Below are positions 1 through 7,913 of a stretch of 64,000 nucleotides of DNA, in pieces (the stretch's first letter is position 1; each line of letters opens with the position of its first letter). The stretch comes from Gemmatirosa kalamazoonensis (GTDB lineage: Bacteria; Gemmatimonadota; Gemmatimonadetes; Gemmatimonadales; Gemmatimonadaceae): positions 868,001 through 932,000 of the forward strand of contig NZ_CP007128.1 in the NCBI RefSeq assembly GCF_000522985.1, given 5' to 3'. The position numbers and the translations under genes are program-made. The notes under the pieces were generated by a model that did not search any database, had not been told where the DNA came from, and was given only the letters and a program-made list of their open reading frames with translations.

Positions 1-627
1 GGGCAGTACGAGCCGGGACAGATCGACGGCAAGGACGTCGCCGGGTATCGCGAGGAGCCCGGCGTCGCCCCCGACTCGCGCACCGAGACGTTCGCCGCGC
101 TCACGCTGCACCTCGAGAACTGGCGGTGGCAGGGCGTGCCGTTCTACCTGCGCACCGGCAAGCGCATGCCGCGCCGGCTGACCGAGATCGAGATCAAGTT
201 CCGTCGCGCGCCGGTGTGGATGTTCCGCTCCGTCGTCGCCGACGAGCTCCATCGCAACACGCTGCTCGTCACGCTGCAGCCGAACGAGGGGTTCTCGCTG
301 TTCTTCGACGTGAAGGCGCCCGGCGAGCCGTTCCGGCTGCGCCGCCTGCCGCTGCACTTCAGCTACGACGAGGAGTTCGCCGTGCTTCCCGAGGCGTACC
401 AGACGCTGATCCTCGACCTGCTGTTGGGCGACCAGACGCTGTTCGTGCACGCCGACGAGGTGGAGACGAGCTGGGCGCTCTACGCGCCGCTGCTCGACGG
501 GCGGCGCGCGGTGTACCCGTACCCCGCGGGCACGTGGGGCCCGATCGAGGCGGAGCTCATCTCGTCGCGCGCGCCGCTCCCCGGTGACGGGAGCGCGGCG
601 CCGCGCGGCACGCGGGCCGCGCGATGA
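1..627 (+). CDS. zwf: Glucose-6-phosphate 1-dehydrogenase, C-terminal part
   Basis: The open frame enters from the left edge, so the start and the N-terminal NAD(P)-binding half are missing; 208 residues are visible. They match the C-terminal catalytic domain of glucose-6-phosphate dehydrogenase, which oxidises glucose-6-phosphate to 6-phosphogluconolactone in the cytoplasm. Visible family motifs are GYREEPGV (residues 15-22 of the visible part), the RTGKRM segment near 51-56 and the conserved DQTLFVHADEVE stretch near the end. The stop codon overlaps the start of the next gene (ATGA), which encodes the following enzyme of the oxidative pentose phosphate pathway, so the pair is translationally coupled. 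The last about 15 residues are a low-complexity Ala/Arg tail. Confidence 0.95.
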   Translation, partial: GQYEPGQIDGKDVAGYREEPGVAPDSRTETFAALTLHLENWRWQGVPFYLRTGKRMPRRLTEIEIKFRRAPVWMFRSVVADELHRNTLLVTLQPNEGFSLFFDVKAPGEPFRLRRLPLHFSYDEEFAVLPEAYQTLILDLLLGDQTLFVHADEVETSWALYAPLLDGRRAVYPYPAGTWGPIEAELISSRAPLPGDGSAAPRGTRAAR

Positions 628-1373
628 CGGCGCCTAACGACCTTGCGGGCGCCGCGCCGGTCGTGCGCGTGGTGGCCGACGCCGACGCGCTCACGCAGGC
701 CGCCGAGGCGCTCGTCGGCGACGCGGTGCTGCATGCGGTCGAGCGGCACGGCCGCTGCGCCGTCGCGCTCGCGGGCGGCAGCACGCCGCGCGCGCTCTAC
801 GCGCGCCTCGCCGCCTCCGACGCGGCGCGACTGCCGTGGAACCTCGTCGACGTGTGGTTCGGCGACGAGCGGTGCGTGCCGCCCGACGACGCGGCGAGCA
901 ACTACCGCATGGCGCACGACGCGCTGCTCTCGCGCGTGCCGATCCCGCCCGAGAACGTGCGCCGCATCCCCGGAGAGCTCGGCGCCGCCGCCGCGGCCGA
1001 GGCGTACGACGCGATGCTGCGCGACGCGTTCGGCGCGTTGGGCACGGGCGGCGAGGGCTTCGACCTCGTGCTGCTCGGCGTCGGCACGGAGGGGCACACG
1101 GCGTCGCTCTTCCCCGGACACCCCGCGCTCGACGTGACCGACCGGTGGGCCGTGCCCGTGGACCCCGCGCCGCCGACCGCGAAGCCGCTCGTCCCGCGCG
1201 TGACGCTCACCTTCCCCGCGCTCACCGGCGCCACGGAGATCCTCGTCCTCGCCACCGGCGCGGAGAAGAAGTACATCGTCGACGCGGTGCGCGCGGGAGA
1301 CACCGAGCTGCCGGCGGCGCGCGTGCGCGGGCGGGAGCGCACGATGTGGATCGTCGACAACGCCGCCGGGTGA
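624..1373 (+). CDS. pgl: 6-phosphogluconolactonase (DevB/Pgl type)
   Basis: The 249-residue protein hydrolyses 6-phosphogluconolactone to 6-phosphogluconate, the step after Zwf. It has the NagB-like fold signatures of bacterial Pgl: LAGGSTPRALY at about 49-59, WFGDERCVPPDDAASNYRMA at 78-97 and GVGTEGHTASLFPG at 152-165. Length is normal for the family. The start ATG lies within the last codons of zwf (4-nt overlap), which fixes the start and implies co-translation. The two genes form the end of an operon whose beginning lies outside the window. Confidence 0.96.
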   Translation: MTAPNDLAGAAPVVRVVADADALTQAAEALVGDAVLHAVERHGRCAVALAGGSTPRALYARLAASDAARLPWNLVDVWFGDERCVPPDDAASNYRMAHDALLSRVPIPPENVRRIPGELGAAAAAEAYDAMLRDAFGALGTGGEGFDLVLLGVGTEGHTASLFPGHPALDVTDRWAVPVDPAPPTAKPLVPRVTLTFPALTGATEILVLATGAEKKYIVDAVRAGDTELPAARVRGRERTMWIVDNAAG

Positions 1374-1396
1374 CGCGTGGCTCGGCGCGCCTCCTG

Positions 1397-1526
1397 GGCT
1401 CCACGTACGTGTTTCCGTGGGACTGAAGAAGGACTGAAGGAGGACTGAAGAAGGAACCTTTCAAGTGTCCTGCTTCAGTCCTCCTTCAGTCCTTCTTCAG
1501 TCCTACAGAGTTTCGTACGTGGAGCC
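1397..1526. repeat. 130-bp palindromic element, GGACTGAAG family, copy 1
   Basis: The ends are a 13-bp inverted repeat (GGCTCCACGTACG at 1397-1409, its complement at 1514-1526). Inside, direct copies of a GGACTGAAGRA-type unit on the left are mirrored by CTTCAGTCC units on the right around a short centre (GGAACCTTTCAAGTGTCC). A second element of exactly the same length, with the same termini and centre, lies at 57602-57731. It sits between pgl and a co-directional esterase gene. As RNA it would fold into a long hairpin, so it may act as a terminator or processing site, but the precise ends suggest a dispersed element. Confidence 0.9.
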
Positions 1527-1538
1527 AACCCGCGAGAG

Positions 1539-2636
1539 ATGAGAACCTTCGCGACTCTGGTGATCGTGACGACGGCGACCGCGTGGACGGCTGCCGCGCA
1601 GACGCCGCGTCCCACGCCGCCGACGCGCGACCCGCACGCGCCGGGCTACGTGCCGTCGACCGACCTCCCCGACGGCGCGCTGCCACCGGTCGATCGCGAT
1701 GGCAACTTCGTGCTCGGCCCCACACACGCGCCGGCGCCGGAGACGCTCGCGCGCGACGGCGTGCCGCGCGGCACGGTGCACACCTTCACCATGCGCTCCG
1801 AGGAGAGCCGCCTCTTCCCCGGCGTCGCGCGCGACTCGGGCACGTTCGGCACGCCCGACCCGAACGATCCGGCGTCGCTCGTCGTCACGACGAGCCGCGC
1901 CGCGCCGTGGACGCGTCGCGTCGACGTCTACGTGCCCGCGCAGTACGTCCCCGGCAGCGCCGCGCCGCTCCTCGTCGGCGCCGACGGCCCCGACCCGCTG
2001 CTGTTCGCGACGCTCGACAACCTCATCGCCGAGCACCGCGTGCCGCCGATGATCGCCGTGTCGATCGGCAACGGCGGCGGCGACGCGCAGGGAAGCGAGC
2101 GCGGGCTCGAGTACGACACGATGTCGGGGCGCTACGCGGAGTTCGTGGAGCGCGAGGTGCTGCCGCTCGTCGAGCGGCAGTACGGCGTACGCCTGACGCG
2201 AGACCCCGACGGGCGTGCGACGATGGGGTGCAGCTCCGGCGCCGCGGCGGCGTTCATCATGGCGTGGTATCACCCCGAGTGGTACCACCGCGTGCTGTCG
2301 TACTCGGGCACGTTCGTGAACCAGCAGTGGCCGCACGACTCGGCGATGCCGCACGGGGCGTGGACGCTCCACGAGCGCCTCGTCCCGCAGTCGCCGCCGA
2401 AGCCGATCCGCGTCTGGATGCACGTCGGCGACCGCGACCTGTACAACCCGAACGTCATGCGCGACGGCATGCACGACTGGGTCGACGCGAACGAGCGCAT
2501 GGCCGCCGCGCTCGCGGCGAAGGGCTACCGCTACCAGTTCGTGTTCGCGCGCGACGCCGGGCACTGCGACCGTGCCGTGAAGGCGCAGACGCTGCCCGAG
2601 GCGCTGGAGTGGCTCTGGCGCGGATATCCGCGTTAG
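1539..2636 (+). CDS. Secreted esterase, enterochelin-esterase/esterase D-like
   Basis: The 365-residue protein starts with a signal peptide (hydrophobic to about residue 20, AAAQ cleavage region) and should act outside the cytoplasm. It resembles the Fes/IroE-like alpha/beta hydrolases (PF00756): the nucleophile elbow is GCSSG at 230-234 (Ser232), an acidic segment follows in GDRDLYNP, and the catalytic His is probably in DAGHC near the C-terminus. The family cleaves esters such as siderophore trilactones; the substrate here is unknown. The ATG at 1539 directly follows the palindromic element, and the stop codon TAG is part of a CGTTAGGC word. It appears monocistronic. Confidence 0.85.
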   Translation: MRTFATLVIVTTATAWTAAAQTPRPTPPTRDPHAPGYVPSTDLPDGALPPVDRDGNFVLGPTHAPAPETLARDGVPRGTVHTFTMRSEESRLFPGVARDSGTFGTPDPNDPASLVVTTSRAAPWTRRVDVYVPAQYVPGSAAPLLVGADGPDPLLFATLDNLIAEHRVPPMIAVSIGNGGGDAQGSERGLEYDTMSGRYAEFVEREVLPLVERQYGVRLTRDPDGRATMGCSSGAAAAFIMAWYHPEWYHRVLSYSGTFVNQQWPHDSAMPHGAWTLHERLVPQSPPKPIRVWMHVGDRDLYNPNVMRDGMHDWVDANERMAAALAAKGYRYQFVFARDAGHCDRAVKAQTLPEALEWLWRGYPR

Positions 2637-2666
2637 GCAGCTCGGGCTACGGCAGTAGTCCGCAGA

Positions 2667-3953
2667 TTACCGAGCGATCAGCCCGCGCCGCAGCGAGTCG
2701 AGAAAGATCCGCCCCGCGATCGTCGCCGGCAGCACCGCGCCGGCGTGGTCGAGGTTCGCGCCGACGTTCACGGCGGCGACGTTGCGCGCTCCGTTCGCGC
2801 GCATCCGCGTCTCCGCGGTGAGCGCGTTCGCCGGGTAGACGTCCTTGTCGGCGCCGCCGTAGTAGATACGCAGCGGCGCGCGGGGCGTCCAGTCGTACGT
2901 GTTGTTGTCGCGCGTCGCGGCCCAGAACGGGTGGTCCTTGTTCGCGAGCATCGCCTGCACCACGTCGGCGCGCAGCACGTCACGCGCGTGCGACGGCAGC
3001 TGCGCGAGCTCGCCGCTCGTCGCCACGCCGTCGCGCAGGTGGGCGGCGATCACGTCGTACGGCGGCGCGATGAGGTCGGAGAGCTTCGGCGCCATGCGAT
3101 ACACCGTGTCGAGCGTCGCCGTGAGATACGCCGTGTACACCGCCGTGACGTGATAGTCCTCGTTCCGCTCGAGCATCGTGCGCGCGGTGGACTCGAGGTC
3201 GTAGGGCCCCGACATCGGCGCCGCGCCGAGCACGGGAAACTCCGTCGCGTAGTTCCTCTCCAGCTCGCGGAACAGCCCCATCGCCGCGCCGCCGCCCTGC
3301 GAGTAGCCGGTGACGAACAGGCTCCCCGCGGCGAGCGGAGTCCCCAGCTGCGTCGCCAGCGCGCGGGCCGCGCGCAGCAGATCCACCGCCGCCGACGCCT
3401 CGCTCTGCACGTGCAGGTACGGGTGGTACTGCCCCGCTCCCGCGACGCCGAGTCCGAGGTAGTCCGGCTCCGCCACCACCGAGCCGTCCGACGCGTAGAG
3501 CGCGCCGAACACGTCCCCCTCCGCGGTGCCTAACAGATTGGACGGCGCCTCGCTCTTGCTCGTCTCCGTGCCGTGCGTGTACACGACCAGCGGCAGCGCA
3601 CCCGTCGCGCCGACCGGGATCCACACCGCGCCGCTCGCCGTCACGAGCTGCCCCTCGACGTTCGGCGTGCGGTAGCGCACGACGTACGGCTGCGCGTCGT
3701 AGCGCGCCGAGAACGCGCGCGACGCGCCGGTGAGCGCGAGCGTCGTCGCGACGAGGACCCGCGGCGTGCGGGGCCCCGCGCTGCTCGACACGAGATCGCC
3801 CCGCCCGGCGAGGTTCGGCGCGGGCGCGGCGGGCACGGTGACGGTCAGTCCCGTCGACCCTCCGTCGATCGGCGGCGCGACGACGGCGTCCGACGAACAG
3901 GCGGCGAGCGTGACGAGTGCGGCGACGGTCAGGTGACGGGCGGCGGCGAGCAT
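2667..3953 (-). CDS. Alpha/beta-hydrolase lipoprotein, secretory-lipase-like
   Basis: I start this 428-residue protein at ATG 3953, preceded by a GGAG; longer frames upstream lack coding character. The N-terminus is a lipoprotein signal with lipobox LAAC (Cys19). The nucleophile elbow is GYSQGG at 216-221 (Ser218), followed by a long lid-like helical region (about 250-340) typical of secretory lipases and large bacterial alpha/beta hydrolases. Asp and His of the triad are probably in GADKDVYP and NLDHAG near the C-terminus. It should be membrane-anchored and hydrolyse lipid or ester substrates; specificity cannot be read from sequence. It is divergent from the next gene and convergent with the esterase before it. 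Confidence 0.82.
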   Translation of the reverse strand: MLAAARHLTVAALVTLAACSSDAVVAPPIDGGSTGLTVTVPAAPAPNLAGRGDLVSSSAGPRTPRVLVATTLALTGASRAFSARYDAQPYVVRYRTPNVEGQLVTASGAVWIPVGATGALPLVVYTHGTETSKSEAPSNLLGTAEGDVFGALYASDGSVVAEPDYLGLGVAGAGQYHPYLHVQSEASAAVDLLRAARALATQLGTPLAAGSLFVTGYSQGGGAAMGLFRELERNYATEFPVLGAAPMSGPYDLESTARTMLERNEDYHVTAVYTAYLTATLDTVYRMAPKLSDLIAPPYDVIAAHLRDGVATSGELAQLPSHARDVLRADVVQAMLANKDHPFWAATRDNNTYDWTPRAPLRIYYGGADKDVYPANALTAETRMRANGARNVAAVNVGANLDHAGAVLPATIAGRIFLDSLRRGLIAR

Positions 3954-4057
3954 CGGGCTCCGGGTGCAGCGGTTTCGACACGGCGTGCGACGCCCGGATC
4001 CGGTCGATCCGGGTGGTCTTCGGATTCTACACGCACACTCGTCGGAGGTCTCGCTCG

Positions 4058-4504
4058 ATGTACACGCTCTGGAGCCACGGCCGTCTGCTCGGCACGACGG
4101 ACCTCGCCTGGGCCCGCGCCCTGCCGCGCCACCGCGCCGGCGACCTGCAGCCCACGCCACTCGGCGAGACGCTGCTGCCGGCGGCGCACGACTCGCACGC
4201 CGAGCTCTCGCTCGAGCTGCGCGGCCCCGATGGAGAGGTCGTGCCCACCGAGGACCTCTGGGTGCAGGATTCCGAGCATCTGCTCGCGGTGGCGCACGAG
4301 ACGCCGCTTCCCGACGAGCCGGAGCCGGAATGGATGGACGATCTCGAGGCCGACGCCTGGGATCCCGAAGTCGACGCGCTGCTCGACGAGATCCCGGATC
4401 TACCGGATCCGCCGGAGCCCGACGACGACGAGCCGCAGGAGGCGCGCGAGTGGCCGCGCTACCAGGTCATGCTGCGGCTGATCGACGACGCGGCGATCCC
4501 GTAG
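4058..4504 (+). CDS. Hypothetical acidic protein
   Basis: The 148-residue protein begins MYTLWSHGRLLG at ATG 4058, preceded by GGAGG at a good distance. Longer in-frame extension to 3917 overlaps the divergent lipoprotein promoter region and is rejected. The C-terminal half is very rich in Asp, Glu and Pro, ending in a more ordered WPRYQVMLRLIDD segment. I recognise no domain and see no signal peptide or membrane segment, so it is probably cytoplasmic. Third-position GC is high, as expected for a real gene here. Confidence 0.7.
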   Translation: MYTLWSHGRLLGTTDLAWARALPRHRAGDLQPTPLGETLLPAAHDSHAELSLELRGPDGEVVPTEDLWVQDSEHLLAVAHETPLPDEPEPEWMDDLEADAWDPEVDALLDEIPDLPDPPEPDDDEPQEAREWPRYQVMLRLIDDAAIP

Positions 4505-4562
4505 ACGCGCATCGTGCCGTGCGCCGGCTCACGTCTCCTCGCGAGAGATGGCTCCCAGGTTT

Positions 4563-4606
4563 GGATGGCGGGTCGGCGGATCGGTGGATCGTTCGATCCG
4601 CCATCC
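4563..4606. terminator. Candidate bidirectional terminator hairpin
   Basis: GGATGGCGG (4563-4571) pairs with CCGCCATCC (4598-4606), and GGATCG pairs with CGATCC inside it. It lies between the convergent gene ends at 4504 and 4672. There is no U tract, so Rho-independent action is uncertain. Confidence 0.4.
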
Positions 4607-4671
4607 GAACACGGGGAGCCGTCTCTCGAGCGAGGGCCTGAGGTGGCGCGCGGATGCCTAACGAGTTGGCT

Positions 4672-6081
4672 TCACGGCACGGTGGGCACGAACGGCGCGA
4701 GCTGCGCCTCCACCGTCTTCTTATCGCCCACCACGACGAGCGTCATCTTGCTCTTGTCGAGATACTTCCGCGCGGTCTGCTGCACGTCCTCCGGCGTCAC
4801 CGCGAGCACGCGTTTCACGTACCCGGTGAGGTAGTCCTCGCCGAGGCCGTTCAGGTTCACGAACTGGAGCTGCGACGTGATCCCCGCGCGCGAGCCGTTC
4901 TGCAGCACGAACACGCCGGCGAGGTTGTTCTTGATCCCGCCAAGCTCCTGGGCCGGCGGCGCCTCGGCCTGCAGGCGGTCGACCTCCTTGAAGATCTCCG
5001 TGAGCGAGGCGCCCGTGACGTTCGTCGTCACGTCCGCCTGCTCCGCCCAGTACGCGTCGCCGACGTGCGTGTTGATGAAGCTGAACGGCGAGTACGTGTA
5101 GCCCTTCTGCTCGCGGATGTTGCTCGTGATGCGCGACCCGAACGCGCCGCCGAGCAGCGCGTCGGTGACGACGAGCTTCGTGTAGTCGGGGTTCGACGGG
5201 TCGGGGACCGGCAGCCCGACGATGATCGTCGACTGCACCGCGTCCGGCCGATCGATGAGCGCGACGGAGCGCTTCGCCACCGGCGTCGGCGGATTCTTCG
5301 TCGGCGGCGCGCCCGCCGCCCAGTCGCCGAACGCCTCGCGCACCGCGCGCTCCACCGCCGCGCGGTCGTACACGCCCACGACGTACAGCGTGGCGCGCGC
5401 GGCGCCGTAGTTCGCCGCGTGGAACGCCTTCACCTCGTCCACCGTGTAGCCCTGGAGCTGCGCCTCGGTCGGGTAGAAGCGGCCGTACGGGTGGTCGCCG
5501 TACATCACCTGCGCGAACCGCTCGGAGGCGAGCGTCTGCGCCTGGCTGCGCTGCACGGCGAGGCTGCGCAGCCGGTTCGCCTTCAGGCGCGGCAGCTCGC
5601 TCGCCGGGAACGCCGGATGCCGCACGACGTCGGCCACGAGGCGCACCATGTCCGGCGCGCGCTCGCCGAGCACCTCGCCGCCGATGTTGGTCTGGTCGGT
5701 GCCGACGCCGATGCCGAGCGAGCCGCCCATCGCCGCGGTCTCCTCGGCGATCTGCCGCGCGGTGCGGGTCGCCGTGCCCTCGACCATCAGGTCGCCAGTG
5801 AGATCGGCGAGCCACGTCTGGTCCGACCGCTCGTCGATGTTGCCCGTGCGCACGTACAGCCGCACGGTGGCCTTCGGGATCGTGCCGAACGGGACGAGCG
5901 CGACGCGCATGCCGTTGGGCAGCGTGAGCCGCGTCGGCGCGGGGAGCTTGAAGTCCCGCGCGGGCGCGAGCGCGGGCGGCTGCTCGCGCGGGCCGGCCGG
6001 CGCGTCCTTCGTGACGGGTTGCTGCGCGGCCGCGACCGATGCCAGCACGGTGAGCGTGGTCGCATGGATGATCGTACGCAT
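4672..6081 (-). CDS. M16 peptidase-like protein, non-catalytic partner
   Basis: The 469-residue secreted protein (signal peptide to about residue 19) has the two-lobe M16 fold: an N-terminal LPNGMRVALVP beta strand and a second lobe with the SRITSNIREQKGYTYSP segment typical of the C-terminal M16 domain. The zinc-binding HxxEH is absent at the expected place, where TWLADLTGDLM is found, so it is probably the inactive R/Y-loop subunit of a heterodimer. The gene lies 14 bp downstream of the catalytic subunit gene on the same strand, as usual for such pairs. A second pair occurs at 58436-61350. Confidence 0.9.
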   Translation of the reverse strand: MRTIIHATTLTVLASVAAAQQPVTKDAPAGPREQPPALAPARDFKLPAPTRLTLPNGMRVALVPFGTIPKATVRLYVRTGNIDERSDQTWLADLTGDLMVEGTATRTARQIAEETAAMGGSLGIGVGTDQTNIGGEVLGERAPDMVRLVADVVRHPAFPASELPRLKANRLRSLAVQRSQAQTLASERFAQVMYGDHPYGRFYPTEAQLQGYTVDEVKAFHAANYGAARATLYVVGVYDRAAVERAVREAFGDWAAGAPPTKNPPTPVAKRSVALIDRPDAVQSTIIVGLPVPDPSNPDYTKLVVTDALLGGAFGSRITSNIREQKGYTYSPFSFINTHVGDAYWAEQADVTTNVTGASLTEIFKEVDRLQAEAPPAQELGGIKNNLAGVFVLQNGSRAGITSQLQFVNLNGLGEDYLTGYVKRVLAVTPEDVQQTARKYLDKSKMTLVVVGDKKTVEAQLAPFVPTVP

Positions 6082-6095
6082 CGTTAGGCCTCCGC

Positions 6096-7490
6096 TCACT
6101 GGCTCGACTTCGCGCCCGCGGCCGGCGCGGGCACGACGGTGAGGATCGTGCGGTTCGTCGGCCGCAGGTACTCCTGGGCCGTGCGCTGCAGCAGCTCCGG
6201 CGTCACCGCGGCGAACCCGGCCTCCAGACGGTTGATGCGCGCGGGGTCGTCGTCGAACAGCGCGAACGACGCGAGCATGTCCGCCTTGCCGAAGCCGGCG
6301 AGCGCCTCCATCTGCGCGTACAGGTTGGAGCGCATCTTCACGAGCGCGCGGTCGAGCGTCGCGCGGTCCACCGGGGCGTCGCGCAGCGTGCCGATCGTCG
6401 AGTCGATCACGGCGACGAGCGTGTCGGCGCTCTTGTCGGGATCGTGGATCGCGCTGAGGATGTAGAGCATCGGCCCCTTGTAGTTGAACATGTTGCCGAG
6501 GCCCACGTTGATCCCCGCACCCACGCCGCCGGCGAGCGCGCGCTTGCGCACCACCGCGTCGTAGAGCCGCGAGTCGCGCCCCTGCGCGAGGATCTGGTCG
6601 AGCAGCCCGAACGCGAACCACTCCGGCGTCCAGCGCTCCGGCACGTGGTACGCGATGCCTAACGCGGGCCGCTTCGCGAGCGGATCGGGGCGCGTGGCGC
6701 GCTTCTCCGCCGTCTGCCGCGGCTCGGAGAGATCCGGCGCCGGCGGCTGCGGCTGCGACGGGATCTCGGCGAAGTACTTCCGCACCCACGCGAGCGCCTG
6801 CGACGGATCGAAGTCGCCGGTGACGACGAGCGCGGCGTTGTTCGGCGCGTAGTACGTCTTGAAGAACGCCTGCGCGTCGGTCAGCGTCGCGGCGTCGAGA
6901 TCCGTGAGGTCGCCGTAGAAGTTGTGCGCGTTCTGCCAGTTCGTGTTCGCGTGCTGCGGCATGTCGAGCCACGGGAACCCGCCGTACGGCTGGTTCAGCA
7001 CGTTCACGCGCACCTCGTTCTTCACCACGCCCTGCTGGTTCACGAGGTTGTCCTGCGTGATCGCCAGCCCGCGCATGCGGTCGGCCTCGGCCCACAGCGC
7101 GCGCTCGAGCGTGTTCGACGGTACCACCTCGAAGTAGTTCGTGAAGTCGAAGCGCGTCGACCCGTTCAGGATCCCGCCGCTCGATTCCACGAGCTTGATG
7201 AACTCCATCTTCCCGAGGTTCCGCGAGCCCTGGAACATGAGGTGCTCGAACAGGTGCGCGAAGCCGGTGCGGTCCTTCGGCTCGTTGCGGAACCCCACGC
7301 CGTAGTACACGCCGACCACGGTCGTCGGGATCGTGCGGTCGGGAGAGAGCACGACCCGCAGGCCGTTCGGCAGCTTGTGGTACTCCACGGGCACCTGCAG
7401 CCCGCGGACGGCGTTAGGCGGCTGGCCGACGAGCGGGCTCGCCACCGCGACCACGCCGAGCGCCGCCGCCGCGAGAAGTCGGGAACGCAT
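6096..7490 (-). CDS. M16 zinc peptidase, catalytic subunit
   Basis: The 464-residue secreted peptidase has a signal peptide (about residues 1-22), the pitrilysin/processing-peptidase strand LPNGLRVVLSPD and the zinc motif HLFEH at 79-83, followed by the distal Glu region ALWAEADRM. The second lobe is present (YHVPERWTPEWFAFGLLDQ onward). It should degrade or process peptides in the periplasm together with the next gene product. ATG 7490 is chosen because AGGAGG lies just upstream on this strand; the frame continues upstream only by translating tandem repeats. The leader region is separated from the next gene by a 330-bp repeat array. Confidence 0.93.
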   Translation of the reverse strand: MRSRLLAAAALGVVAVASPLVGQPPNAVRGLQVPVEYHKLPNGLRVVLSPDRTIPTTVVGVYYGVGFRNEPKDRTGFAHLFEHLMFQGSRNLGKMEFIKLVESSGGILNGSTRFDFTNYFEVVPSNTLERALWAEADRMRGLAITQDNLVNQQGVVKNEVRVNVLNQPYGGFPWLDMPQHANTNWQNAHNFYGDLTDLDAATLTDAQAFFKTYYAPNNAALVVTGDFDPSQALAWVRKYFAEIPSQPQPPAPDLSEPRQTAEKRATRPDPLAKRPALGIAYHVPERWTPEWFAFGLLDQILAQGRDSRLYDAVVRKRALAGGVGAGINVGLGNMFNYKGPMLYILSAIHDPDKSADTLVAVIDSTIGTLRDAPVDRATLDRALVKMRSNLYAQMEALAGFGKADMLASFALFDDDPARINRLEAGFAAVTPELLQRTAQEYLRPTNRTILTVVPAPAAGAKSSQ

Positions 7491-7913
7491 GGGGCCTCCT
7501 GATCCGGGTGAGATGCGGACCATCTTGGCCCAGGCTCTCCCGAGCGTCCAGACACTTGGGACGAAACGGCGACCTAACGGCGGGACGATCGACGGCGGGA
7601 CGATCGACGGCGGGACGATCGACGGCGGGACGATCGACGGCGGGACGAAAAACGGCGGGACGATCCACCGCGGGAAGTTCCCCGCCGTAGACGTCCCGCC
7701 GTAGACGTCCCGCCGTAGACGTCCCGCCGTAGACGTCCCGCCGTAGACGTCCCGCCGTAGACGTCCCGCCGTAGACGTCCCGCCGTAGACGTCCCGCCGT
7801 AGACGTCCCGCCGTAGACGTCCCGCCGTAGACGTCCCGCCGTAGACGTCCCGCCGTAGACGTCCCGCCGTAGACGTCCCGCCGTAGACGTCCCGCCGCAG
7901 ACATCCCGCCGTA
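7491..7913. repeat. Opposed tandem arrays of GGCGGGACG and CGTCCCGCC units
   Basis: This 423-bp gene-free stretch is almost entirely repeats. From about 7578 to 7675 a 15-bp unit (CGGCGGGACGATCGA) is repeated about six times with decay; from 7681 to 7911 a 14-bp unit (GTAGACGTCCCGCC) is repeated about 16 times, nearly without change. The shared GGCGGGACG core is inverted between the arms, so a transcript could form a very long hairpin. Units are contiguous with no unique spacers, so it is not a CRISPR array. The same core word builds the arms of the elements at 21176-21428 and 52372-52790, but the conserved 44-nt centre of those two is absent here. Confidence 0.95.

Noticed and set aside
1222-1464. 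Small frames with a MKGSFFSPPSVLLQS start near 1464 and near 57669
   Set aside because: The similarity is due to the shared palindromic element, not to related proteins.
7681-7911. Possible CRISPR array
   Set aside because: The units are contiguous 14-mers without unique spacers, and no cas gene is in the window.
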